DNA of 64,000 nucleotides. Source: G963665185 sp963665185 (GTDB taxonomy: Bacteria > Desulfobacterota > Desulfovibrionia > Desulfovibrionales > Desulfovibrionaceae). The stretch lies in assembly GCA_963665185.2 (NCBI GenBank), contig CAXXPO010000015.1, positions 124,001 to 188,000 of the forward strand, read 5' to 3'. A model generated the notes under the pieces. That model was not told the DNA's origin and did no database searches. It worked only from the letters and a program-made list of their open reading frames with translations. How positions within the stretch are numbered: the first letter of the stretch is position 1; each line of letters opens with the position of its first letter. The position numbers and the translations under genes are program-made. Below, in pieces: positions 43,144 to 52,190 of the stretch.

Positions 43144-44682
43144 TCACACGTTCCGGATGTCCCGTTCCGAGCAGTTTTCGTTGCCCACGGCGCAGACCGG
43201 AGGGAAACAGAGCGTGATCGTGGTCCCCTCTCCCAGCTTGCTGGTCAGCTCCACCTTCCCGCCGTATTCGTCCACGATCTTGTTGATCATGGCCAGTCCG
43301 AGACCGCACCCCTGCTCCTTGGTGGAGTAGAACGGGCTGAAGATGTTGGCCATTTCCTTTTCATCCATACCCACCCCCGTGTCCGCAACGGTTATGGACA
43401 CGCAGTCCAGTTCCGTGCCTGTGGACAGGCTGATGTCGCCGCCTTCGGGCATGGCTTCCATGGAGTTCTTGATGAGGTTGACCAGGCATTGCTTGACCAT
43501 TTCCGGTTCGCCGTTGATCAGCGGCAGGTTCGGGTAGGTGTACGTGAGAAAGCGGATTCCCCGTTTGCCGTAGCCAATCTTCATCAGGTCCACGGTTTCC
43601 TGCATCACCTTGTTCAGGTCGGCTGTGGAGTCCGTGGTCCTTGACGGACGCGAAAAATTCAGGATGCTTTTGAGCATCTTGTCCAGACGCTTTGTTTCTT
43701 CGGAAATGATGTGCAGCTTTTCCTTTTCGTCATCGGTCAGGTTTTTGGACTTGAGCAGGGAATTGGTAAACCCGCCGATGGCGAACAGCGGGTTGCGGAT
43801 TTCATGTGCCAGATACGTGCTCATCTCGCCGATGACCGAGAGCTTCTCCGTGTGCTGCTGATGCTTTTCCTGGTGGGTGCGCTCGGTGATGTCCCGGCGC
43901 ATGACCAGAACATGGGTCATGCTGCCGTGGCTGTTGAAAATGGGGTAGGTGTAGATGCGGAAGTAGAGCAGCCGGCCGTCCGGGGCCACGCGGGTCACCA
44001 TGGCTTCGGCCGCTTTCTTCCGTGCCAGGGTGGAGTGGAAAGGGCAGCGCGGGTCGGTCTTGCTGCAAAAGGGCAGGCCGTCGGAAAGGGTCTGCACCTG
44101 CCAGCAGGGTTTCCCCAGAAGCTGGGATTTTTCCTTGCCCGTTCTTTTGGCGACGTTCTTGTTGACGTCAAGAACCCGTCCTTCCATATCCAGAAGGAGG
44201 ATGTCCTCGCGCACTTCGTCGATGATTGTCTGAAGCAGGGCCTTCTGTCTGTCCAGGTGTACCTGGCAGTGGCTTGAAACCTGCAGCATGGAGTGGAGGC
44301 CGCACAGGAAAATGGCTGCCTTGTGATCGATGAGCGAGGTGGCCTCGGGAATGGAATTGCGGATTTTTTTCAGACTGAAGCGTTTGCCCACCAGTTCGAC
44401 CAGCAGGTCCAGTGTCGGGTGTGCCTTGAGCATATCCTGGTATGACCGGTAGAGGGGCAATCCCTGCTCGCGGACGTACCTGACCTTGCCCGGATGGTTT
44501 CCCAGGTCGCAAACTCCGACCAGCCGAAGACCGGGGAGGTATTCCTTGTATTGTTCATTGGCAATGATATCGAGGATGGACATGAAACCGGGACCTGTCC
44601 CCATGATCCCGATGGTGAATTCCCCTTCCTCGACCTCCCAAAGGCAGTAGCCTTCGGCTTTTCCGTTGACTTTGTTTGCCAT
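43144..44682 (-). CDS. Histidine kinase with Rossmann-like N-terminus and PAS domain
   Basis: A 512-residue soluble kinase. Residues 20-130 look like a dinucleotide-binding fold (GIMGTGPGFMSIL, LVGVCDLGNHPGK), followed by PAS (about 145-270) with a Cys pair in CSKTDPRCPF. The HisKA phospho-His is H293 in YLAHEIRNP, and the HATPase has NLIKNSMEA, DTGVGMD and GCGLGLAM. There are no membrane segments. No cognate response regulator is adjacent. GGAG six bases before ATG 44682 fixes the start; an upstream in-frame extension is not credible. Confidence 0.88.
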   Translation of the reverse strand: MANKVNGKAEGYCLWEVEEGEFTIGIMGTGPGFMSILDIIANEQYKEYLPGLRLVGVCDLGNHPGKVRYVREQGLPLYRSYQDMLKAHPTLDLLVELVGKRFSLKKIRNSIPEATSLIDHKAAIFLCGLHSMLQVSSHCQVHLDRQKALLQTIIDEVREDILLLDMEGRVLDVNKNVAKRTGKEKSQLLGKPCWQVQTLSDGLPFCSKTDPRCPFHSTLARKKAAEAMVTRVAPDGRLLYFRIYTYPIFNSHGSMTHVLVMRRDITERTHQEKHQQHTEKLSVIGEMSTYLAHEIRNPLFAIGGFTNSLLKSKNLTDDEKEKLHIISEETKRLDKMLKSILNFSRPSRTTDSTADLNKVMQETVDLMKIGYGKRGIRFLTYTYPNLPLINGEPEMVKQCLVNLIKNSMEAMPEGGDISLSTGTELDCVSITVADTGVGMDEKEMANIFSPFYSTKEQGCGLGLAMINKIVDEYGGKVELTSKLGEGTTITLCFPPVCAVGNENCSERDIRNV

Positions 44683-45085
44683 GAGCATCTCCGGTTTCGA
44701 CACAGCCGCCACGCGGGGCTGTGAAGCAGAACAAACTCGATAGGCCGGTTCGTGCGCTGTCATACTATGGTCGGTTATTTGGAGGACAAAAGCAATAAGT
44801 CTATCGGCCTGCAGAAAGAATCCGCTCCGGTCATTGCTGGCGGATGGGAACAGCCTGCGGGGAGAAGGGTGTGGCCGTGCCCGTCGTAGAAGCCGAACTG
44901 CTCCGGCAGGCGGTCTGCGAACCGGCCGTACGGATATTCGTTCGGTCGTGAGCGAAAGGAGATCCCGAGTCGCCATGCTCTTCAGCCTGCCGGGTTGGTT
45001 GATGGTGGCATCCGCCCGCCGGTCTTGATGATTTGAGCATCGTGAAGCATGGGAAGGTCATTTTTCCACCAGGGGGCGGTATTCC
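44683..45085. other. Intergenic region between mqnD and the kinase gene
   Basis: About 400 bp with several short self-complementary stretches but no recognisable gene. On the minus strand, TTTCGCTCACGACCG weakly recalls repeat family B. The kinase promoter should lie here. Confidence 0.4.
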
Positions 45086-45934
45086 TCACGGCAGGGTTGC
45101 AAAGAGGGGCAGGTGGGGCATGGAGATTCCAGCGGCGGATGCGGCAACCTGGACAAGTTCCCGTACGGCGGACTCCGCCTGGCCGATGTCGCGGGAGAAT
45201 TCGTTGACAAAGGTCTTGATGTGGTTGCGGATCACGGTGTCCGACATCTCCTGGGCATGCTGCAGCACAAATGGCCAGACTGTGCCGGGGTCCTGCTGCG
45301 CGCGGGACAGGCTGGACCGTATGAGTTCCTCCATATGGTCGACCAGGGGGGCCAGGTTGCGGCGCATGGCAATGGCTCCCAGAGGGATGGGCAACCTCTT
45401 TTTCTCTTCCCACCAGGCGCCAAGGTCGAAAATCCTTTTCAGTCCGAACTCCTCGTAGGTGAATCGTCCTTCGTGGATGACCACGCCCAGGTCGGCATTG
45501 CCGGCTGCCACGGCGGGCATGATTTCGTCGTAGCGCAGGACAAGGCGCGTGCCGGGGAAGCATCCGCACAGGTCGGCCAGGAGGGCGGCCGTGGTCATGG
45601 CTCCGGGAATGGCCACTGTGGGGGGACGCAGGGGTTCGAGGCCCGGCTGGTTGAAATCCCATTCGGAGCGGCCCACCACGATGGGGCCGCAGCCGTACCC
45701 GAGTGCGCCTCCGCAGCGCAGCAGCGCGTAGTCCTGGGCAATGCGCGGGTACTGGGCCACGCTTATCTTGACCACATCGAGCCGCCCGGCCATGGCCAGG
45801 CGGTTGAGTTCCTCCACATCGGCCATGGTCGGGCGGATGCCCAGGCCGCCTGTCTCGATAAGGCCGTTGAGCAATGCGCCGAAGATGAACGTGTCATTGG
45901 GGCAGGGTGAAACGCCCAGGCTGAGTGTCTGCAT
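45086..45934 (-). CDS. mqnD: MqnD, 1,4-dihydroxy-6-naphthoate synthase
   Basis: A 282-residue enzyme of the futalosine pathway: LGVSPCPNDTFIFGALLNG, VKISVAQYPRI, GYGCGPIVV, IPGAMTTAALL and ADLGVVIHEGRFTYE. It converts cyclic dehypoxanthine futalosine to dihydroxynaphthoate. GGGAG precedes the ATG at 45934. It is divergent from tetR-mqnE-mqnC-mqnA, sharing an operator region. Confidence 0.95.
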   Translation of the reverse strand: MQTLSLGVSPCPNDTFIFGALLNGLIETGGLGIRPTMADVEELNRLAMAGRLDVVKISVAQYPRIAQDYALLRCGGALGYGCGPIVVGRSEWDFNQPGLEPLRPPTVAIPGAMTTAALLADLCGCFPGTRLVLRYDEIMPAVAAGNADLGVVIHEGRFTYEEFGLKRIFDLGAWWEEKKRLPIPLGAIAMRRNLAPLVDHMEELIRSSLSRAQQDPGTVWPFVLQHAQEMSDTVIRNHIKTFVNEFSRDIGQAESAVRELVQVAASAAGISMPHLPLFATLP

Positions 45935-45987
45935 TGATTACTCCCATTGAAGATGGTGCTTGTATAACTCCTCACCCTGCTGTTGAC

Positions 45988-46030
45988 AAGTGACCGACTG
46001 GTCACTTATGTGGATGACCAGTCGGTCATC
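45988..46030. promoter_or_regulatory. Two TetR-type operators and a promoter between mqnD and tetR
   Basis: Site 1 (45988-46007) is AAGTGACC-GACT-GGTCACTT. Site 2 (46013-46030) is GATGACC-AGTC-GGTCATC. Both are TGACC-N4-GGTCA. Site 1 fills the 17-bp spacer between TTGACA (45983) and TTATGT (46006), a good promoter toward tetR. A repressor here could block both directions. Confidence 0.8.
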
Positions 46031-46064
46031 ATGTGTTCGGATCGCTTTCGACAGGAGGGGTGCA

Positions 46065-46715
46065 ATGGCTGAAAAAGATGTGTTTTCCAAGCTCGACCCG
46101 CAAAAGAAGATGCGCATTCTGGATGTGGCCATGGACGAGTTTTCCGAGCATGGCTACCAGGGGGCCAGCGTCAGCCGCATGGTCCGACGTCTGGGCATCG
46201 CCAAGGGGTCCATGTTCACCTACTTCGGGTCCAAGGACGGCCTGTTCGAATACGTCTTTGAACGGGCGGTCGGACTATTTTCCGGATCACTGCGCCGGGT
46301 GCGGGATACCAGCCAGGACCAGGACGTGTTTGCGCGCATCCGGCAAAGCCTCGAGGCCGGAGTGCGTTTCATCGACAACAATCCCCGGATTTACCGGATT
46401 TATCTGAAAATGCTGTTTCAGGAAAATTTCCCAGGCAGGGAACGCTTTCTGACCACGGCCCGGCTGTATTCGGCCAAGTATCTGCGCCCTTTTGTGGTGC
46501 AGGGGCAGGAGCGCGGGGAACTGCGCCGGGAGCTGGACGCCGACTGGGTCGTCTTTTTCCTGGACGCGCTCATGGACCGGTTCCTTCAGGCCTATGCCGT
46601 TCCCTATATGGATGCGGGAACCGGGCTGCATAATGCCCCGGCCGCGCAACTGGAGCAGCGTCTGGACGAGCTTATGAACATCATCCGGCAGGGGCTGGCC
46701 CCTGGAGCTGCCTGA
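46065..46715 (+). CDS. TetR-family regulator of the menaquinone locus
   Basis: A 216-residue repressor: KMRILDVAMDEFSEHGYQGASVSRMVRRLGIAKGSMFTYFGSKDGLF is the N-terminal helix-turn-helix region, followed by a helical ligand domain. GGAGGGG precedes the ATG at 46065. It sits directly behind paired palindromes and in front of mqnE, so it probably represses its own operon and divergent mqnD. The ligand is unknown; a quinone or fatty acid would be a guess. Confidence 0.9.
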   Translation: MAEKDVFSKLDPQKKMRILDVAMDEFSEHGYQGASVSRMVRRLGIAKGSMFTYFGSKDGLFEYVFERAVGLFSGSLRRVRDTSQDQDVFARIRQSLEAGVRFIDNNPRIYRIYLKMLFQENFPGRERFLTTARLYSAKYLRPFVVQGQERGELRRELDADWVVFFLDALMDRFLQAYAVPYMDAGTGLHNAPAAQLEQRLDELMNIIRQGLAPGAA

Positions 46716-46739
46716 TATCTTATGCTTTTTGGAGAAAAA

Positions 46740-47840
46740 ATGAAAAGTTCTAGAATATTTCAAACTGCCGGACTGGACGATATCGCCGCCAAAGTCCAGT
46801 CAGGTGAGCGCCTTGACCAGGCTGACGGCCAAAGGCTGTTCGAATGCCCGGACATCAATGCGGTGGGCGCGTTGGCGCATAGCGTGCGCACCCGCCTGCA
46901 CGGACGGAAGGCCTACTTTGTCGTCAACCGGCACATCAATTACACCAATGTCTGCGTCAACGGCTGCCTGTTCTGCGCCTACAGCCGCAAAAGGGCCGAC
47001 CAGAAAGGAGCGTTCGAGCTTTCCCTGACGGACATCGAAGCCAAGGTCATGTCCCATGAGGGCGAACGGCTGAGCGAAATCCACATCGTGGGCGGCTGTC
47101 ATCCGGACTTGCCACTGTCCTTTTACGAGGAAACGCTTTCACGCATCCGGGCCTTGCGGCCCGAGACCACGCTCAAGTGTTTCACCGCAGTGGAAATCGC
47201 CCATTTCGCCCGGGTGGAAAACATTTCGGTGCGGGAGGTATTGTCCCGGTTGAAAAAGGCGGGGCTGGACATGCTTCCCGGAGGCGGCGCGGAAATATTC
47301 AACCCGAAAGTGCGCAACCGCATCTGCCCGGAAAAACTGCCTGGTCAGGATTGGCTGGATGTCGTCGGGCAGGCCCACGAACTGGGCATCAAGACCAATT
47401 GCACCATGCTCTACGGCCACTTGGAAAGCGTGGCCGACAGGCTCGACCATCTGGACCGGCTCCGCCGGCAGCAGGACAGGACCGGCGGTTTCGTCTGCTT
47501 CATTCCGCTGACATTCCAGACCCGCAACAACCTCCTGGGGCTGACCCGGCAGGCCACAGGAGTGGACGACCTGAAAACCATGGCCGTATCCCGGCTGATG
47601 CTGGACAACATCCCGCACGTCAAGGCCTACTGGATCATGCTTGGCGTCAAGCTGGCCCAGGCAGCTTTGTATTTCGGGGCCGACGATCTGGATGGAACCG
47701 TGGTGGAAGAAAAAATCGGCCATATGGCCGGAGCGGAGTCGGACGATGCCTTGTCCCGCTCCGAACTGAAATCCATGATCCGCCGTTGCGGCTTCGACCC
47801 TGTGCAGCGCGATTCTCATTTCAACCCGGTGGGAGGCTGA
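46740..47840 (+). CDS. mqnE: MqnE, aminofutalosine synthase (radical SAM)
   Basis: A 366-residue radical-SAM enzyme with the cluster motif CVNGCLFC, HINYTNVC before it, and IHIVGGCHPDLPLSFYEE and LDMLPGGGAEIF motifs shared with MqnC. It joins the enolpyruvyl benzoate product of MqnA to SAM to form aminofutalosine. The start at 46740 has GGAG six bases upstream. It is 24 bp behind tetR. Confidence 0.94.
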   Translation: MKSSRIFQTAGLDDIAAKVQSGERLDQADGQRLFECPDINAVGALAHSVRTRLHGRKAYFVVNRHINYTNVCVNGCLFCAYSRKRADQKGAFELSLTDIEAKVMSHEGERLSEIHIVGGCHPDLPLSFYEETLSRIRALRPETTLKCFTAVEIAHFARVENISVREVLSRLKKAGLDMLPGGGAEIFNPKVRNRICPEKLPGQDWLDVVGQAHELGIKTNCTMLYGHLESVADRLDHLDRLRRQQDRTGGFVCFIPLTFQTRNNLLGLTRQATGVDDLKTMAVSRLMLDNIPHVKAYWIMLGVKLAQAALYFGADDLDGTVVEEKIGHMAGAESDDALSRSELKSMIRRCGFDPVQRDSHFNPVGG

Positions 47841-47841
47841 T

Positions 47842-48948
47842 ATGGACATGATGCTGCAAATGGCTCTGGAAACCGCGGCCAGCGGACAGCGGCTCGACTT
47901 TGTCCTGGCGCAGGTGCTTTATGAACAGGCCGACCTGCACGACCTGGCAGGTCTGGCGCATCAGGCGCGGCTGGCACGCCATCCGGACAACATGGTCACC
48001 TATGTCTGCGACCGCAACATCAACTACTCCAACATCTGTTCCTGCGGGTGCAAGTTCTGTGCGTTCTACCGCGCTCCGGGACATGCGCAGGGCTATGTCA
48101 TGGACCACGGCGAACTGGGCCGCAAGATCGAGGAGACGATAGCCTGCGGAGGTACGCAGATTCTCATGCAGGGCGGCCACCATCCGGGGCTTCCCCTGTC
48201 TTTTTATACGGACATGCTCAACTTTATCCGTACCCGCTATCCCTCCATCCACGTGCATGCCTTTTCGCCGCCGGAAATCGCTTATTTCGCCGACCTGTGG
48301 GGCATGAGCGTGCGCCAGGTGCTGGAGGCCTTTATCGAGGCCGGACTGCATTCCATTCCAGGAGGGGGGGCGGAAATCCTTGTGGACCGGGTGCGTAGCG
48401 CGGTATCCCCCAACAAATGCGGAAGCGACGCCTGGCTCGGCGTGATGCGGCAGGCCCATGAACTGGGGGTGCGCACCAGCGCGACCATGATGTTCGGCCA
48501 TATGGAAACGCCCGACGACCGGCTGGAACATCTTTTCCGGCTGCGCGACGTGCAGGATGCGACCGGCGGGTTCACGGCCTTCATCCCCTGGACGTTCCAG
48601 CCCGCGAACACGGCCCTGGCCGACTTGAATCCGGCCACCAGCGTGGAGTACCTCCGGCTGTTGGCCCTGTCCCGTCTGGTTTTGGACAATTTCGAAAACC
48701 TCCAGGTTTCCTGGGTTACCATGGGGCCGAAAATCGCCCAACTGGCCCTGTTCTACGGTGCGAACGACTTCGGCTCGACCATGCTGGAGGAGAATGTGGT
48801 TGCCGCGGCCGGGGTATCGTTCCGTCTGAGTCGCGAAGAAATAGAACACATCGTTCGCGAGGCGGGTTTCGTTCCCCGCCAGCGGAAAATGGACTACACT
48901 CTGGTCGAGGCGGGAAATGCGGAAACGGGCGGAGGGCAACTGCCATGA
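47842..48948 (+). CDS. mqnC: MqnC, cyclic dehypoxanthine futalosine synthase (radical SAM)
   Basis: A 368-residue radical-SAM enzyme: CSCGCKFCAFYR cluster motif, ILMQGGHHPGLPLSFY, LHSIPGGGAEILVDRVR and FIPWTFQPANT. It cyclises dehypoxanthine futalosine. It begins one base after the mqnE stop and overlaps mqnA by 4 bp. The MqnB step (futalosine or aminofutalosine hydrolase) is not encoded in this cluster. Confidence 0.95.
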   Translation: MDMMLQMALETAASGQRLDFVLAQVLYEQADLHDLAGLAHQARLARHPDNMVTYVCDRNINYSNICSCGCKFCAFYRAPGHAQGYVMDHGELGRKIEETIACGGTQILMQGGHHPGLPLSFYTDMLNFIRTRYPSIHVHAFSPPEIAYFADLWGMSVRQVLEAFIEAGLHSIPGGGAEILVDRVRSAVSPNKCGSDAWLGVMRQAHELGVRTSATMMFGHMETPDDRLEHLFRLRDVQDATGGFTAFIPWTFQPANTALADLNPATSVEYLRLLALSRLVLDNFENLQVSWVTMGPKIAQLALFYGANDFGSTMLEENVVAAAGVSFRLSREEIEHIVREAGFVPRQRKMDYTLVEAGNAETGGGQLP

Positions 48949-49799
48949 CCAAGCCATTGCGTCTGGGCAAGATAGGTTATCTGAACGTCCTGCCCATCTA
49001 CCACCCCCTGGAATCCGGTGAACTGAAAAGAGCGGGGCTGTCTCCCGAACTGCCCACCCTGAAGATAATGTCCGGGCCGCCCGCCCAGCTCAATGAGGCA
49101 ATGCGTCGGGGAGAGCTGGAACTGAGCGCGACCTCCAGCATCGAGTATGCCCGCAATCCGGACCGCTACCTCCTGGTGCCGGATCTGGCCATCGGCAGCC
49201 GCGGCCATGTGCAGAGCGTGCTGCTGCTCTCGCGTTATCCCGTCGCCGCCCTGGAGGGGCGCAATGTGCTGGTCAGTTCGCAGACACACACTTCGGCCGC
49301 TCTCATGCAGCTTTTTCTGCACACGCGGCTGGGGGTCCACCCCAACTATACCACGGGTTCCATCTCCCTGTGGCTGGCCGCGGGCAACCTGCCCGACGCC
49401 TTTCTTGCCATAGGGGACGAGGCCCTTCGTCTGCGCGACCATCCGGAATATCCGCACCGCTGGGATCTCGGATCGGCCTGGTTGGACTGGACCGGGCTGC
49501 CGTTTATTTTCGGCGTGTGGATTGTCAGCCGACAATCCCTTGTCCGGCGGTCCAAGACATTGAGGTCCGCCTGCCGGGCTCTGGTGGCTTCCAAGGAAAT
49601 GTCTGCCGCGCGTCCTGATGAAATCGCCGCCCTGGCGGCGCGGAGCGGCTTTCTGGACCAAGCCGCGATGCGTTCCTATTTCGACGGGCTTGTTTTTGAT
49701 TTCGGTCCCACGGAGAGGGAGGGGTTGCGGGTTTTCTACGGCAAGCTTGCCGAACACGGGTTCATCAATGAACCGCCGAAGCTGGAGTTTTTTGAATAG
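48945..49799 (+). CDS. mqnA: MqnA, chorismate dehydratase
   Basis: A 284-residue periplasmic-binding-fold enzyme: RLGKIGYLNVLPIYHPLE, GELELSATSSIEYARNPD, the SSQTHTSAALMQLFL region and FLAIGDEALR. It dehydrates chorismate to 3-(1-carboxyvinyloxy)benzoate, the first committed step. ATGA overlap with mqnC shows one transcript. The cluster therefore runs tetR-mqnE-mqnC-mqnA. Confidence 0.95.
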   Translation: MTKPLRLGKIGYLNVLPIYHPLESGELKRAGLSPELPTLKIMSGPPAQLNEAMRRGELELSATSSIEYARNPDRYLLVPDLAIGSRGHVQSVLLLSRYPVAALEGRNVLVSSQTHTSAALMQLFLHTRLGVHPNYTTGSISLWLAAGNLPDAFLAIGDEALRLRDHPEYPHRWDLGSAWLDWTGLPFIFGVWIVSRQSLVRRSKTLRSACRALVASKEMSAARPDEIAALAARSGFLDQAAMRSYFDGLVFDFGPTEREGLRVFYGKLAEHGFINEPPKLEFFE

Positions 49800-50047
49800 C
49801 CCAGGGCCTTGTCCTGATGCATCCGTATCGATATTTGGCAGGGCTGTTGCGTAATCCATCCGGCCGTCTCGCAGGAGGCGGCTTTTTGTATTTCATTCCC
49901 CGCAATGTCGGCAGGATAGCGCCCCGGATGGTGTGCGAAAATAATTTGGAAAGCGATTGCATGTTTTCCGAACAGGAGGTAAGGCCACCGTTGTGGGTAC
50001 GGAGGGGACATTTCAATTGCAATATTGTGAATGTTCTGGAGGTACGC

Positions 50048-50767
50048 ATGTCTTTTGATTTCAAAACCATCTCTACGTATTATGACGCGCTGTATGTCAA
50101 GGATGCAGACTACCGTCCGGAATCTGCGCGGGTTACCCAGCTTCTGGCCGCACACGGAGTCCCCTGGCGCGGGGAATTGCTTGTTCTGGCCTGCGGAACA
50201 GGCGGCCATATTCCCTATTTCAAGGATTCATACAATGTGAGCGGGTTGGATCTGAGCCGGGAGATGCTTCATGTGGCCCGCAGTAAATTCCCGGACCTGC
50301 CACTGCATTACGGAGACATGGTCGATTTTCATCTGGAACAGGAATTCGATGCCGTAATCTGCATGTACGGTTCCATCGGCTTTGTCAGGACTTTCGACAA
50401 ACTGCGCGCCGCCACAATGCGTATAGCCGCACATCTTCGGCCCGACGGCGTGGCCCTGATCACCCCCTGGTGCACGGAAGAATGTTTCGAAGACCAGATC
50501 GTCGTGGATACCGCTGTAAATCCGGAAATGAAAATCGCCCGCATGGAGCGGGTCCGGCGCAAAGAGCCGAAGCTTGTGGAGGTCACGTTCCATCACCTTC
50601 TGGGCGCGGAGAACGATGTGACCTACCACACCCAGTCGGTGGAGCTTGGATTGTTCTCCCGTGGGGAATATCTGCAGGCCCTGGCCGAGGCCGGACTGGA
50701 CGTTGTCGAGGAATATCGCGGAACCGACGTGCGCGGCGGGGCATTCATCTGCAAACGCTGCTGCTGA
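50048..50767 (+). CDS. Class I SAM-dependent methyltransferase
   Basis: A 239-residue protein: LLVLACGTGGHIPYF is motif I, SGLDLSREMLHVAR motif II and FDAVICMYGSIGFV motif III. GGAGG lies five bases before the ATG at 50048. The target is unknown. It lies 248 bp after mqnA with its own ribosome site, so a menaquinone link is possible but unproven. It does not carry UbiE signatures. Confidence 0.82.
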   Translation: MSFDFKTISTYYDALYVKDADYRPESARVTQLLAAHGVPWRGELLVLACGTGGHIPYFKDSYNVSGLDLSREMLHVARSKFPDLPLHYGDMVDFHLEQEFDAVICMYGSIGFVRTFDKLRAATMRIAAHLRPDGVALITPWCTEECFEDQIVVDTAVNPEMKIARMERVRRKEPKLVEVTFHHLLGAENDVTYHTQSVELGLFSRGEYLQALAEAGLDVVEEYRGTDVRGGAFICKRCC

Positions 50768-50791
50768 CCCCCCGGTTCTCTTTTGTGCGTA

Positions 50792-50820
50792 TCCGCAAAA
50801 AACGTGGCGTGCTTTGCGGA
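50792..50820. terminator. Hairpin between convergent genes
   Basis: TCCGCAAA pairs with TTTGCGGA around 13 nt, between the methyltransferase stop and the channel gene stop. It is compatible with termination in both directions. Confidence 0.55.
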
Positions 50821-50827
50821 CATATTG

Positions 50828-51940
50828 TCAATCGCTTCCCGGCGGCGTGCTGAACCACCTGGAATAGATCGCATCATAGGTCCCGTCGGCCTTTATTTCC
50901 AAAATGGCCCGGTTCACCGCAGAAAGATAAGGGCTTTGCCTTGGAAAGCACACGGCAATGGATGTCTTGTCGAAAAGATTGCCCACCAACTTGAAACGGC
51001 CGCCACCGCGCCGGGTCATGAATCGCTGCAACTCCTCCTCCTGCATGACCACGGCTTCCACAGTGCCGTTGAGCATCAATCGGGCGGCGGCTTCCACATT
51101 TTCTTCCGGGAAGACGTCTATTTTTCTTTTTTTCAGCAGGGCCAGCACTTCGGGGTTGTCCAGGGTCGACACGGCGCGGCCGGAAAGATCGGTCAGGGTG
51201 GTGATGCCGCTGCCTATGTGGTTGAGTGTCAGCCGGGCCGTGAATGTTGAAATGAACCCCGCCATGAGGCAGCTCCCCAAAAGGATGAAAAGCACGCCGG
51301 TGAACCGTCCGAATTTGGTTCGCGGAACCTTGTCGCCGTACCCCACCGAACTGAGGGTGACGATGGCCCACCAGACCCCGGTGGCCACTCCGGGCAGGTA
51401 GGCGGTTGGAAATTCCGGATTGCTCTGCCGTTCCGTCAACCAGATGATGTGCCCGGCGGTTATGGCGGCCAGGATGCAGAAACCAAGAACGGTCAGGATG
51501 TAGGGGGAGGCCAGCATGTCCAGGGCGTCCTTGAAGACCTGGCTCACCATGTTGGAAGCCCCCGTCGGAACCATGATTTGCAGGCCCGTGTTGATGACCG
51601 GATAGGAATAGGTGAGTATGTCAAGATACTTCGGGTCCATTCCGAAGTCGCCGATAATGGCGTCTGCCCTGCCCTGTCGCAGGCTGTGCAGGAGATCTTC
51701 GCGGGTGTGTTCCAGGTAGATGATGCTGTGGTATCCTGCCCGGTGCATTATGGCGCTCCAGGTGTCCACGTAAAAGCCGGTCATGTTTTTATCGTGCAGC
51801 ATGACCATGCCCTGGATGGGCATGGCGTGAAGGCGGATGACTTGCCGCGGAGTTTCCCCCCCCCGTGCCTGGATGCAAAGAAAGCAGAGAAGCATGGATG
51901 TGAGGAATGCTATTCTGGAAAAAGTGCGCAGCCCGTGCAT
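50828..51940 (-). CDS. GluR0-like glutamate-receptor-type potassium channel
   Basis: A 370-residue protein with the architecture of prokaryotic ionotropic glutamate receptors. In order: signal peptide (1-29), first binding lobe (30-135), membrane helix (148-168), pore loop with the potassium filter SSVGYGD (about 197-203), second helix (214-238), and second binding lobe (245-365, LSGRAVSTLDNPE, VVMQEEELQRF). Known GluR0 opens a K+ pore when an amino acid binds. The start at 51940 is chosen for GGAG six bases upstream, over ATG 51952. Ligand and role are unknown. Confidence 0.9.
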   Translation of the reverse strand: MHGLRTFSRIAFLTSMLLCFLCIQARGGETPRQVIRLHAMPIQGMVMLHDKNMTGFYVDTWSAIMHRAGYHSIIYLEHTREDLLHSLRQGRADAIIGDFGMDPKYLDILTYSYPVINTGLQIMVPTGASNMVSQVFKDALDMLASPYILTVLGFCILAAITAGHIIWLTERQSNPEFPTAYLPGVATGVWWAIVTLSSVGYGDKVPRTKFGRFTGVLFILLGSCLMAGFISTFTARLTLNHIGSGITTLTDLSGRAVSTLDNPEVLALLKKRKIDVFPEENVEAAARLMLNGTVEAVVMQEEELQRFMTRRGGGRFKLVGNLFDKTSIAVCFPRQSPYLSAVNRAILEIKADGTYDAIYSRWFSTPPGSD

Positions 51941-52014
51941 GTATGTCTCCATGACCTTGTTGGTGTAAAATAGATGCCCGTATTATTTCTCTCGAGCTTG
52001 TATCCAGTGTGACC

Positions 52015-52190
52015 CCGCAAAATACGAAGACGTATTTTGCGGAAAGCCGCGGCCCGGAAAAACGCGATGTCCGGTTCGCCCACACCGCTTATTGCGGCGT
52101 ATGGCGCACCATGTCCACCATTTTCAGTGGGGCATCCGCTGGTCCTTTTCATGTCTGCGACGTTCGCGGACGCAATGCCAGGGGAACATC
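52015..52190 (+). repeat. Repeat family B, copy 3
   Basis: Begins CCGCAAAATACG, AAGACGTATTTTGCGG, then CGGCCCGGAAAAACGCG, CCGGTTCGCCCACACCGCT and TGCGGCGTATGGCGC, in the same order as the copies near 10141 (reverse) and 23870. The boundaries are approximate. Confidence 0.75.

Noticed and set aside
44683..44976. Upstream extension of the histidine kinase
   Set aside because: Arg/Pro-rich nonsense with no ribosome site. GGAG supports the start at 44682.
44870..45000. A fourth copy of repeat family B
   Set aside because: Only one short block (TTTCGCTCACGACCG on the minus strand) resembles the family; the other blocks are absent.
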